Made by a program: the position numbers and the translations under genes. Source: Psychromonas marina (GTDB lineage Bacteria > Pseudomonadota > Gammaproteobacteria > Enterobacterales > Psychromonadaceae). From it: a stretch of DNA of 64,000 nt. The notes beneath the pieces were generated by a model, which saw only the letters and a program-made list of their open reading frames with translations, had not been told where the DNA came from and searched no databases. Each line of letters begins with the position of its first letter. Within the stretch, counting starts at the first letter, position 1. Positions 50,830 to 59,001 of this stretch are shown here, piece after piece. The stretch is from the NCBI RefSeq assembly GCF_030161115.1, contig NZ_BSPQ01000002.1, positions 92,196 to 156,195 of the forward strand. The letters are read 5' to 3'.

Positions 50830-51894
50830 TTGATATCAACAATAACGCCTAACGCTACAACAACCTCATTAGAAATTCCTAATAGCAGATTAAAAATTGC
50901 AACCTTTAATCTGCTTAACTACCTTGAGCCGCCTTTTGCTTGTTATGAATTTGAACGTATATACAGCGAGCAACAATGGCAGAAAAAGCAACGCTGGATC
51001 CGTGATTATTTAGCGCAGTGCCAGCCTGATGTAATTGGTTTTCAAGAGGTATTTAGCCCCGCTTCATTGCAAGCCTTAGTCAAAGAGTGTGGTTATGACT
51101 ATTTTTCAGTTATTGATGAATGTACTGTTGTTGATGACTTTATCTGTAGTTCTCCTGTGGTTGCACTTGCTTCTCGCTACCCGATCACCGATGCGGTTGC
51201 GGTTACACAAGACGCTGCATTAGCGACTGAAATAGGGCTTGCTGATGACTTTGTCTTTAGTCGAGAAATATTGCGTGCCACCGTAGACCTTCCTCATATT
51301 GGTGAGTGCGATTGTTATGTTGTTCATTTTAAATCTAAACGGGCGCGTTTGGAACATACCGAAGACGAACATCTCACAGGTGAAGAAAATATTATCGAAT
51401 CCCTCAAAGCAAATGTGGCGGGAGGCTGGGCTTCAACCATTCAACGAGGAAGTGAGGCTACGTTGCTGATGGTTGAGATGATAAAGCGTAAAGTAGAAAC
51501 ACAAAAGCCAATGTTATTGATGGGCGATTTTAATAACAATTTAAATGATGGCGTTTTAAGTCAATTGTTAACCAACAACCTGCGCTTTGTTTCTAAGGTG
51601 GATAAAGATAAGTTTTTAGAAAAATATTGCTTACAGGATGTTTGGAGTCTGTTCACTGAAAGTGATTTTTATCAAGGGCAGTCACGTCAACCAACCCATT
51701 ATTTTGGTGAATCAAGCTCGGTATTAGATCATATATTAGTTTCTTGTGAGTTTGATGCCAAATACAATAAAAGTGTATTTTCAGTGACTGATTATGATAC
51801 TTATGATCGCCATCTAATTAATCCGATATTTGATCGAGATGGTGAAAGTACTGATCATGGGATTGTGTTAGTTACACTGCAACTGCGTAGTTAA
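50830..51894 (+). CDS. Endonuclease/exonuclease/phosphatase (EEP) family hydrolase
   Basis: 354 residues of the DNase I-like EEP superfamily. Metal and catalytic positions are visible as ATFNLLNYLE (Asn), FQEVF (Glu), LLMGDFNNNLNDG (Asp/Asn) and TDHGIV (Asp-His). No signal peptide or membrane segment is seen, so it should be cytoplasmic; members act on DNA, phosphoinositides or other phosphodiesters and the substrate cannot be read from the sequence. The start appears to be TTG 50830, 20 bases after the previous gene, with AAAGAAG upstream. Confidence 0.82.
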   Translation: MISTITPNATTTSLEIPNSRLKIATFNLLNYLEPPFACYEFERIYSEQQWQKKQRWIRDYLAQCQPDVIGFQEVFSPASLQALVKECGYDYFSVIDECTVVDDFICSSPVVALASRYPITDAVAVTQDAALATEIGLADDFVFSREILRATVDLPHIGECDCYVVHFKSKRARLEHTEDEHLTGEENIIESLKANVAGGWASTIQRGSEATLLMVEMIKRKVETQKPMLLMGDFNNNLNDGVLSQLLTNNLRFVSKVDKDKFLEKYCLQDVWSLFTESDFYQGQSRQPTHYFGESSSVLDHILVSCEFDAKYNKSVFSVTDYDTYDRHLINPIFDRDGESTDHGIVLVTLQLRS

Positions 51895-52104
51895 CTTACC
51901 AATAATAATGTTCTTTAATGTGTTGTATTGTAAATAATTTCAGGGCTACTTTGAATTGTTCGTAAAATAGGCGTAAATTGATAGTGTTACATTTCATTAT
52001 TATCTAGCTACAATTTTATAAACGCATAGAAAGGAAGTTGAGTGGTGTTTTACTCATTTTCCTAAAACTATATTTTCTTTAACCTTAATCAAGTGGTGGC
52101 TTTT

Positions 52105-52479
52105 ATGCTGAAATTTTATCTTATTTTACCCCTTACGTTTTTTTTAATTTCTTGTTCATCAGTCTCTTATGAATCACAAGGTTATATAGCGAGCAGTGAC
52201 TGGCAAGCAGTAGGAAGGTATGATGGTAGTGAAGGCTTACCTGAAAAGTCTCAACAACAATTACAGGTAGTCAGTGATAAATTTAATGGCGGGGCTGTAG
52301 ATTATAAACAGTACCAAGAGAGTTATTTAGCCGCAGTCATTATTTATTGTGAACCCAAAAATGCACATCGATTGGCGATACTAGGTAAACCATATATGAA
52401 TGCCTGTGATCGTTTTCCTAATGGTGGTTTTTTCTATCATGACTGGCTAACTTCAACTCGTGGCAGTGCAAGAGGATAA
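52105..52479 (+). CDS. DUF2799-family lipoprotein
   Basis: A 124-residue protein with a lipoprotein signal (hydrophobic segment then LISCSS; the cysteine at about 17 would be lipidated). The mature part has the DUF2799 pattern of DW..VGRYDGSEGL, YLAAVIIYCEP and a C-terminal NACDRFPNGGFFYHDW. Its function is unknown. I chose ATG 52105, as GTG 52093 would add 4 residues before the signal peptide. The 210-base gap upstream holds a possible TTGATA / TATCTA promoter pair with 17-base spacing near 51977. Confidence 0.8.
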   Translation: MLKFYLILPLTFFLISCSSVSYESQGYIASSDWQAVGRYDGSEGLPEKSQQQLQVVSDKFNGGAVDYKQYQESYLAAVIIYCEPKNAHRLAILGKPYMNACDRFPNGGFFYHDWLTSTRGSARG

Positions 52480-52609
52480 GTCTTTTTATTATTTTTATTG
52501 TAAGGAGTTAACCGGATCGCTACTGATCTAGCGACTAACGTTATCTCCCTTATATGCCCCATTAAATTATTTCTGCTGTTTGATAATATGATTAATATCA
52601 TCGACGGCA

Positions 52610-54532
52610 TCACTTCATCTTAAACTCTGAGCTTTTATCAAAATAATCAAATATCTGTTGTATTTTTGCTTGGTCTTTTAAGTCCAAAGAATGGAAGCTA
52701 AGACGATATAAAAAATTATGCTGTTGTTGCTTATAATGAACAATATCAGCAAGTAAAGTAATGGTTATATACTCCATTTGAATACTGTTATTCGGGAGAA
52801 TAATTGAAAAATTCACTGGTTCAGTATGATCAAACTGTATGGGCTGTAATGACTTCATTTGTAATCCCGACAAGCTGATATCCTGTGTTAATCCGTGTAA
52901 TACTTTATCTTGCTGTTGTAATGAAATTTCCAACTGGTTGTTAATCCGCGGGTGGAGTCGTTTATCATTGCCCCTGCGTGCTCTTTTCACTTTTTTGTCG
53001 GTTTTAAAATCAGCTGTTAACTTATCAAGCTGCATTGCTGTTGTATGTAAATCCTGGGCAAACAGTTGGTTTGTCACTATTTTAGTATTCGTCTCTTTTA
53101 ACAGTTGTAAAGCATTGTCTAGCGCTTTACTTAGTATATTGATCTGTAACCCCTGTTGTTTGTTATGTGCCTCGAGGTCGATACTTGTTTCCTGTATTTT
53201 GCTATCTGTCGTGTTTAGTGATGCAAGCAATTGGGTTGATGAACTTAACTGTAGTTGTAAATTAGTAACTTGCATCTCTGCTTGATGAAGCGGTATTGGT
53301 AGGTAATTAACCTGCTCTTTTAATAGTGTCAGTAACGGTGACATTTGTTTAATCATGTCAGTTGTGTTTTTTGAGGCTAAGCCTTCTGTTTCAAGGGTTA
53401 CCTGTTCTAAGTTGGACAATAAAAGATATAGCTGTTCGGCTGTTTTTTGTAAGTTGTTCATATTGTCGATACAGACCGTATGGCTATTATGCGTACTTTT
53501 TAGATCTGTTATTGCGACCTGAATACTTTTAGTAGCACTATCGATGAACTGTTTCTTTAGTTGATTAGATTGTTGGTGCAGAGCAAGTAACTGGCTGTAT
53601 TCGTGATTTTTTTGTTGTAATCTGTTGCTCTGCATTTCTAATTTTTCATGCTGGTTATGTTGAAGCAGATGTGTTTTTTTCATATCTGCAAAGAGTTCGC
53701 TTAAGTGCGCAGAAGAGTAAACTATCTGTTTATTATGTTGCTGAATTTCTAAAATAAGTTTACCTAATGTATGGCGCATTTCATCGGCTTCATAAATCAG
53801 TGTACCTAGTTCATCACGATGATTGTTCTGATCTGGATAAGATTGTAAGTCGCCTAAACGCATACGAGAGGCTGCTTGCGCTGCATTATTTAGGGGGTTA
53901 GTAATGTTTTTTGCAATAAGCCAGGAAAAAATAGACCCCATGAGAACGATAACGAACCAACTGATTTGTAGAATGAGGCGGTTTTTTTCTGCCTCGTGCA
54001 AACTGTCCTTAGACAGTGTATTGATTATTTCAGTGAGTGTTTTATGTAAACTGTCCGCTAGATGATGGACAATCGAAAGTTGTTCAATTGTTGCTGAATC
54101 GGTATGTAATGTTTGCAATGCAATTTGTAATTCCACCCACAGTTTTTGACTGATTTGAATAGCATCTCTAGCTTCCAAATCCATAATAGGATCCAGATTG
54201 ATACTGTTGTCCGTCTCTAGTTCTCGATAAGCTTCCCCACCTGTAAGTAGTGCTTTTGAGTTTTTATTAAAAATAAATTGACTCTGTTTGAGCTCACTTT
54301 TATCCGCCTCTTCACCACTCATGATAGTTTGTTGACTGTTTAATAAAAACAGGCTCAGGTAGTTTTTTACTACTACTCTCTGTTGTTGTACGACGTCGAT
54401 CTGAATAATGTTTTTATTATGCTGCTGCGTATTCTGAATGGTACTAATCGCAAGATAACTCACGGCAGTTAAGAGAAATAAAAATATTATGGTGAGTTTT
54501 TGTTTAATTGAAAATAAGTGTAACAGCTTCAT
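52610..54532 (-). CDS. Membrane HAMP-coiled-coil protein with C-terminal PilZ (c-di-GMP-binding) domain
   Basis: 640 residues. A membrane span at about 12-30, a periplasmic helical sensor region at about 31-188, a second span at about 189-209, a HAMP domain at about 210-262, a long glutamine-rich coiled coil at about 262-510, then PilZ at about 516-635. The c-di-GMP motifs are intact: RLHPR (RxxxR) at about 525-529 and DISLSG (D/NxSxxG) at about 551-556. The coiled coil looks like a chemoreceptor stalk but lacks the conserved receptor hairpin tip, so it should not bind CheA/CheW in the usual way. It probably responds to c-di-GMP; the output is unknown. Confidence 0.82.
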   Translation of the reverse strand: MKLLHLFSIKQKLTIIFLFLLTAVSYLAISTIQNTQQHNKNIIQIDVVQQQRVVVKNYLSLFLLNSQQTIMSGEEADKSELKQSQFIFNKNSKALLTGGEAYRELETDNSINLDPIMDLEARDAIQISQKLWVELQIALQTLHTDSATIEQLSIVHHLADSLHKTLTEIINTLSKDSLHEAEKNRLILQISWFVIVLMGSIFSWLIAKNITNPLNNAAQAASRMRLGDLQSYPDQNNHRDELGTLIYEADEMRHTLGKLILEIQQHNKQIVYSSAHLSELFADMKKTHLLQHNQHEKLEMQSNRLQQKNHEYSQLLALHQQSNQLKKQFIDSATKSIQVAITDLKSTHNSHTVCIDNMNNLQKTAEQLYLLLSNLEQVTLETEGLASKNTTDMIKQMSPLLTLLKEQVNYLPIPLHQAEMQVTNLQLQLSSSTQLLASLNTTDSKIQETSIDLEAHNKQQGLQINILSKALDNALQLLKETNTKIVTNQLFAQDLHTTAMQLDKLTADFKTDKKVKRARRGNDKRLHPRINNQLEISLQQQDKVLHGLTQDISLSGLQMKSLQPIQFDHTEPVNFSIILPNNSIQMEYITITLLADIVHYKQQQHNFLYRLSFHSLDLKDQAKIQQIFDYFDKSSEFKMK

Positions 54533-54638
54533 GGCATCAAATTCTCCTGTTCATATTGAATAATAACGAGCAAAAATATGTAGGATATGAGGTGTTAAAA
54601 AGAAGAGTATAACTTACTTTATTATTAAAAATTTATTA

Positions 54639-54671
54639 TCGGCACGTTAAGGTTAACTTTACGTACCGATA
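54639..54671 (-). terminator. Probable terminator after yceI
   Basis: ATCGGCACGTTAAG pairs with CTTTACGTACCGAT (12 of 14 positions match) around a GTTAA loop, 8 bases past the yceI stop on the minus strand. The following AATAAATTTTTAA is a weak T tract. Confidence 0.6.
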
Positions 54672-54678
54672 TGATTTT

Positions 54679-55248
54679 TTACTGTTTGATGCCTTCTACT
54701 TGTAGATTCATATCTACATAGCTTGATGCGCCCATTACCTTAATACCAAAATCTTTCAGTTCAAGGCGTGTTGTCGCTTCGAAACCAACACGATAGCCAC
54801 CCCATGGATCAGAACCTTCACCAATAAATTGAGTGTCTAAGGTAATATTTTTTGTCACACCATGTAGTGTTAAATCACCACTGATCGCTAAACTACCATC
54901 TGCATTTTTAACCACTTTATTACTAACAAAAGTAGAGGTTGAAAATTTACTTGCATTGATAAAATCGTCACTTCTAATGTGCTTGTCTCGTTCTGCATGA
55001 TTTGAATCTAAACTTGTTGTATCGATCGATACAGAAACTTTCGACGCCTCTACATCGTTGGCATCAAAGCTAAAATCACCAGAGAAAGTATTAAATCGAC
55101 CTTGAATAAAGCTATAACCTAAGTGACTTACTTTAAAGTTTACTGAGGCATGTGCACCTTTAGTATCAATTTTATAATCAGCCGCATTGGCTAATGTTGG
55201 TAATAACAATGTTGACGCTAATGTGGTAACGAGTAATAATTTTTTCAT
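54679..55248 (-). CDS. yceI: YceI-family periplasmic lipocalin-like protein
   Basis: A 189-residue secreted protein (E. coli YceI 191) with a Sec signal peptide ending at ANA (about residue 22). The YceI beta-barrel starts with YKIDTKGAHASVNFKVSHLGYSFIQGRF (split near 25-52) and contains FDANDVEASKVSVSIDTTSLDSN and the C-terminal LKDFGIKV. The family binds isoprenoid chains such as polyprenyl or quinone molecules. It lies 16 bases after the cytochrome b561 gene, the same pair as E. coli yceJ-yceI. Confidence 0.95.
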   Translation of the reverse strand: MKKLLLVTTLASTLLLPTLANAADYKIDTKGAHASVNFKVSHLGYSFIQGRFNTFSGDFSFDANDVEASKVSVSIDTTSLDSNHAERDKHIRSDDFINASKFSTSTFVSNKVVKNADGSLAISGDLTLHGVTKNITLDTQFIGEGSDPWGGYRVGFEATTRLELKDFGIKVMGASSYVDMNLQVEGIKQ

Positions 55249-55264
55249 ATTGCTTCCTTGTCTG

Positions 55265-55792
55265 TTAGATCATTTTTTTAAGAGTATTGTCTTTGTTGAT
55301 AAAGTGGTGCTTAAGTGCCGCTGCTGCATGTAAAAGTGCTAATCCAATTAAGGTATAAGTGAGATAAAAGTGAACATCTCCCGCAATGTCTTCTTGGTTT
55401 TCTATGATTGAACCTAAGCCTGGGAGAGTAAATAAATTAAATACCTCAATACCTCGACCATCGGCTGTTGATATTAGATAGCCCGAAATGAATGTTGCAA
55501 AGAGTAAAATATAGAGTAGTGCATGGGCTACTTTAGCACCATTTTTTTCCCATGCCGCCCCCTCTATTTGAGGTGCTTTATTGAAAAATTTCCAAATGAC
55601 GCGAAATATCGTCAATGCAAATAGTGTTAATCCTATGGATTTATGCCAGTAAGGAGCAACCTTGTACCATTCACTGTAGTAGGTTAGTTCTACCATCCAA
55701 TAACCAAGTGCAAACAGTGAGAAAATAGCTAGTGCAGAGAGCCAATGTAGTACTTTTGCAATAGTATTATATTGTGAGGTAGGTTGAGACAT
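55265..55792 (-). CDS. yceJ: Cytochrome b561 family protein (YceJ)
   Basis: A 175-residue di-haem membrane cytochrome with four spans. Haem-ligand histidines are in KVLHWLSALAIF (about residue 16), YWHKSIGLTLF (about 48) and the later VHFYLTY and LLHAAAALKHHFI segments. The pair with yceI suggests a role in periplasmic quinone or electron handling. The product is homologous to superoxide:ubiquinone oxidoreductase CybB-type proteins. It starts the yceJ-yceI operon. Confidence 0.92.
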   Translation of the reverse strand: MSQPTSQYNTIAKVLHWLSALAIFSLFALGYWMVELTYYSEWYKVAPYWHKSIGLTLFALTIFRVIWKFFNKAPQIEGAAWEKNGAKVAHALLYILLFATFISGYLISTADGRGIEVFNLFTLPGLGSIIENQEDIAGDVHFYLTYTLIGLALLHAAAALKHHFINKDNTLKKMI

Positions 55793-55899
55793 TCACAGTT
55801 CCTTTGTTTTAATATTGTTAATTGAGTTAACGTATTGTAATCAAATGAATTTAAAATCAAACAGATAGATGGAGAATGTTTTGTTCAAAAAATTTGATG

Positions 55900-56532
55900 T
55901 TATGATAATTCATATTGTTGCTTTTGCTCTGACCAAGGCGAATATTTAAGCATGACAGAGTCAAATAGCGGGCTATTGATCAGTGTATACAACCATTTTT
56001 GTAGATGTGGGTAAGGGCTATTTTTAAACCATTGTTCATTTACTAAAGCGAATTGACGGATAAAAGGCACAATGGCGATATCAGCAAGTGATAAATTAGC
56101 TGAAAATAGGTAAGCATTAATCTGTAGGCGTTGCTCTAACTCGACTAAGAACTCCTCACACTGCTCACGGTAATAATGTTCACTATATTCAGGGAAACGA
56201 TCTGCATATTTATATTTGTCGAGCCAACCTTTAAACTCAAAATCGTTTTTATCAACCAGTGCTAACATAGGATGAATATCCTGCGTTAACCAGTTATCTG
56301 GATCATTTTGTGAAATGGCCCAAACCATAATATCTAAACTCTCATCAAGTACCTCAGTATCATTGATCTGCAAAATGGGCACGGTACCTTTACTTGAGAG
56401 TTGCAGCATCTCTTGAGGTTTGTTCTTCAATACTACCTCACGTAGTTGAACCGTTTGTTGACTGTAAACGATCGCCAGTCGTGCCCGGATAGCATAAGGG
56501 CAGCGACGAAATGAATATAAAAGGTTAGTCAT
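55900..56532 (-). CDS. Glutathione S-transferase family protein
   Basis: 210 residues. The N-terminal thioredoxin-like domain starts NLLYSFRRCPYAIRARLA, with CPYAIR at about residues 10-15 at the active-site position, and has the cis-proline GTVPIL and the ESLDI glutathione contact. A helical C-terminal domain has the SLADIAIVPFIRQFA motif. The CPxxxR form resembles omega- or YfcF/Grx2-like bacterial GSTs. I start at ATG 56532, which has AGGA 8 bases upstream. The substrate is unknown. Confidence 0.88.
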   Translation of the reverse strand: MTNLLYSFRRCPYAIRARLAIVYSQQTVQLREVVLKNKPQEMLQLSSKGTVPILQINDTEVLDESLDIMVWAISQNDPDNWLTQDIHPMLALVDKNDFEFKGWLDKYKYADRFPEYSEHYYREQCEEFLVELEQRLQINAYLFSANLSLADIAIVPFIRQFALVNEQWFKNSPYPHLQKWLYTLINSPLFDSVMLKYSPWSEQKQQYELS

Positions 56533-56660
56533 AGATTTGATCCTGAACAATTAAACACATAAATTATATTATTGTAGTTAATAAAGTATCTTTGTTTGCT
56601 ATATTATCCAACCTGTTATTACGTTTTTAATAATTAATCGTGACCAGAGTAGGAGCAACA

Positions 56661-57779
56661 ATGAATCCATTTCCATGGAGTGATAAGTTTTTAACCGGAC
56701 AAAAAGAGGTTGATGACCAGCACTTTTACTTAGTGACTTTAATCAATCAATTTATTGCGTTAATCACGGAAAATAAAGTATCACTCAAGGAAGTGTCTGA
56801 AATTTACGCGGCCTTAGAAGAATACTCTGTTTATCATTTTCAAGAAGAAGAGCAATTAATGCGCGATGCAGGCATTGATGCGGACTTTTTGGATGACCAC
56901 ATTAAAGCGCATCAAATGTTTTTGGCTGAAATAAAGCGTATGTATCAAAACATAACCGCTGACAACTTTGATGATTGTCATCGCCTCTCTGATTTCTTAG
57001 TTCATTGGTTAATTGTTCATATTCTTATCGTTGATAAAAGTATGGGGCGACAAATAGAAAAGATTGAGTCAGGTGTCTCTTCTAAAGAAGCTTTTAAATC
57101 GGAAAAAAAATCTAACGATTCGGCAACAGAAATTTTAGTTAATGCATTAAATCACCTTTTTTCTGAGGTAGCACAACGTAACCTGGCGCTTGAGTCATTA
57201 AATCAAAGCTTAGAAAATAAAGTATCTGAAAGAACCATTGAATTACAAAAAATGAATGATGATTTAAAGCATCTATCAATTACTGATCAATTGACAAATC
57301 TGCCTAATCGCCGCTTTGCTATTTCTCATCTTCAAGCGCTTTGGACTGAAGCGGACACAGAATACGCTGAATTATCAGAAAAACCGTTATCTTGTTTAAT
57401 GATTGATGTTGATAATTTTAAAATAGTGAACGATAGCTTCGGACATGATGCCGGTGATAAAGTGTTAATTGAACTCACCAAAAAATTACAGCAAACACTA
57501 CGTAACGATGACATTATTTGCCGTTTAGGTGGGGATGAATTTTTTGTCATATGTGAAAATACAGACCTTGCGGGTGCTCAATATGCAGCTCAATTACTCT
57601 CTACTGCCGTAAAAGAGTTAGTAGTAACAGTGGGTGATGGACAATGGTTTGGCAGTATCAGCATCGGTGTTGCTACTAAGCTTGCTTCTATGCAACACCT
57701 TGATGAGTTAATAAAAATGGCCGATCAAGGTGTTTATTTAGCGAAGCAAGCTGGAAAAAGCTGCGTCAAAACATTTTAA
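56661..57779 (+). CDS. Bacteriohemerythrin-GGDEF diguanylate cyclase
   Basis: 372 residues starting at ATG 56661, which has TAGGAG 6 bases upstream. The N-terminal hemerythrin domain keeps the full di-iron set: His21, His59, Glu63, His80, His84, His120 and Asp125. A coiled coil at about 160-200 leads to a GGDEF domain with GGDEF at 290-294 and an RxxD inhibitory site (RNDD, 279-282) five residues before it. It should make c-di-GMP under control of oxygen or redox state of the di-iron centre, like the hemerythrin-cyclase of Vibrio cholerae, with product inhibition. Its stop overlaps the convergent transporter stop. Confidence 0.93.
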   Translation: MNPFPWSDKFLTGQKEVDDQHFYLVTLINQFIALITENKVSLKEVSEIYAALEEYSVYHFQEEEQLMRDAGIDADFLDDHIKAHQMFLAEIKRMYQNITADNFDDCHRLSDFLVHWLIVHILIVDKSMGRQIEKIESGVSSKEAFKSEKKSNDSATEILVNALNHLFSEVAQRNLALESLNQSLENKVSERTIELQKMNDDLKHLSITDQLTNLPNRRFAISHLQALWTEADTEYAELSEKPLSCLMIDVDNFKIVNDSFGHDAGDKVLIELTKKLQQTLRNDDIICRLGGDEFFVICENTDLAGAQYAAQLLSTAVKELVVTVGDGQWFGSISIGVATKLASMQHLDELIKMADQGVYLAKQAGKSCVKTF

Positions 57780-58417
57780 TTTTCACTATGGCAACGAGAC
57801 GCAGATTCTGCTTTTTTCTTTTCTGCCTTGGCTTGGTTAATGATTTGCCAAGCTGAAGATAAAAATAGTGCGGCTAAAATAAAAGCAACGATCAAATCTG
57901 GTAATGCGCTATTGCTATACCAAACCCCGGAAGCCGCTATTAATACGATTAAATTTCCTATTGCATCATTTCTACTACATAACCATACCGAGCGGACATT
58001 GGCATCGCCATCTTTATAGCGCATCAGTAATAATACGCTCACTACATTTGCAGAAAATGCGAGTAATGCAATACTGCCCATGGTAAAAGGTTCTGGACTA
58101 TTGATGATAAAAAATCGGTATAGTGTTGATCCAAATACCCATAATGCCATGATTAAGAGGCTATAACCTTTAAACAGAGCAACATTACTGCGTAGCGTAA
58201 GGGATTTTCCAATTGCCCATAAACTGATGCCATAGGTGAGAGTATCACCTAAAAAGTCTAAAGCATCGGCTTGTAAAGCTTGAGATTGTGCACCTATACC
58301 GGCACTCATTTCAATGAAAAACATGACTCCATTGATCGCAATGACCCACCATAAAATGCGTTTATACTGTTGACTCATGCCGTCAAAGTTTGCGTGACCA
58401 CCACAACATCCTGCCAT
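57776..58417 (-). CDS. Cation diffusion facilitator (CDF)-type metal transporter, short form
   Basis: 213 residues with six membrane spans and no C-terminal cytoplasmic metal domain. The N-terminus MAGCCGGHANFDG is Cys/His-rich and probably binds metal. The TM2 metal site is QADALDFLGDT (DxxxD form) and TM5 has SRNDAIGNLIV in place of the usual HxxxD. The cytoplasmic tail ends lysine-rich with a late Cys-His. The gene has a MerR-type promoter and a divergent MerR regulator, so it is very likely an exporter of Zn, Cd, Pb or a similar divalent ion. Its stop codon overlaps that of the cyclase gene. Confidence 0.88.
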   Translation of the reverse strand: MAGCCGGHANFDGMSQQYKRILWWVIAINGVMFFIEMSAGIGAQSQALQADALDFLGDTLTYGISLWAIGKSLTLRSNVALFKGYSLLIMALWVFGSTLYRFFIINSPEPFTMGSIALLAFSANVVSVLLLMRYKDGDANVRSVWLCSRNDAIGNLIVLIAASGVWYSNSALPDLIVAFILAALFLSSAWQIINQAKAEKKKAESASRCHSEN

Positions 58418-58451
58418 TTTCTTTCCTTAATAATGGTTTTATATTAAGTTA

Positions 58452-58482
58452 AGTATAAAACCTCTAGTAGCTAGAGGTTCAA
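58452..58482 (-). promoter_or_regulatory. MerR-type promoter and operator of the metal transporter
   Basis: On the minus strand TTGAAC (58482-58477) and TATACT (58457-58452) are separated by 19 bases, the overlong spacer typical of MerR-regulated promoters. The spacer carries a perfect dyad AACCTCTAG / CTAGAGGTT with a TAG centre (58459-58479), close in form to CadR/PbrR operators. This identifies the divergent MerR protein as its regulator. Confidence 0.9.
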
Positions 58483-58513
58483 GTGTTATTTGAAATAAAA
58501 TGGAGTCCTATTG

Positions 58514-58945
58514 ATGGCGATTTATGGTATTGGGCAATTGGCAAAACTAACTGGTTGTAAAATTACGACTATTCGTTACTACGAAGAGGCTAGTATTATC
58601 CCTGTTGCTCAGAGAAGTGAAGGCAATCAACGACGTTATAACGATGAACATTTACAATGTTTGCGCTTTGTTCGCCATTGTCGCTCTTTAGGGTTCAATT
58701 TAGAGGAAGTTCGGCAACTGATTCATCTGCAAGATTGCAATAAACATTCGCCTGATGAAGCACATGTGATTGCAAAGAAACATCTACAAGATGTACTGCA
58801 GAAAATTAATCAACTACAATTATTAGCAAATGAATTACAAGAAGTCGTTAAATGTTGTTCTGAAGGAGAAGCCCAAGGTTGCCAAACTTTGAGTATTTTA
58901 AATAGTCATGTAGACCTTAATGATAGTGTCACCGTTGTTAAATAG
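58514..58945 (+). CDS. MerR-family heavy-metal regulator (CadR/PbrR/ZntR-like)
   Basis: 143 residues from ATG 58514 (GGAG 8 bases upstream; a TTG 3 bases earlier is also in frame). The N-terminal winged helix reads YGIGQLAKLTGCKITTIRYYEE, followed by the dimer helix. Metal-ligand cysteines lie at about 75, 114-115 and 123, the arrangement of the Zn/Cd/Pb group (a Cys at the start of the dimer helix plus a CC...C loop). It lacks the His119 seen in ZntR, so Cd or Pb sensing is as likely as Zn. The palindromic operator between it and the exporter supports direct control. Confidence 0.9.
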   Translation: MAIYGIGQLAKLTGCKITTIRYYEEASIIPVAQRSEGNQRRYNDEHLQCLRFVRHCRSLGFNLEEVRQLIHLQDCNKHSPDEAHVIAKKHLQDVLQKINQLQLLANELQEVVKCCSEGEAQGCQTLSILNSHVDLNDSVTVVK

Positions 58946-59001
58946 AAGAGTGGTGATAACAACTTTCAGTGCATTTAAACACGATGATGAGGAGTGTTAC
59001 C

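Noticed and set aside
52839..53285. Plus-strand open frame of 148 codons
   Set aside because: It lies wholly antisense to the PilZ membrane protein gene; the Cys- and Ser-rich product is what the reverse complement of a Gln/Leu-rich coiled coil gives, and there is no ribosome-binding site.
57776..58417. Exporter gene as a truncated CDF pseudogene
   Set aside because: It lacks the C-terminal CDF domain, but the frame is intact, it has six spans, a Cys-rich start and a perfect MerR promoter, so it is better read as a natural short form.
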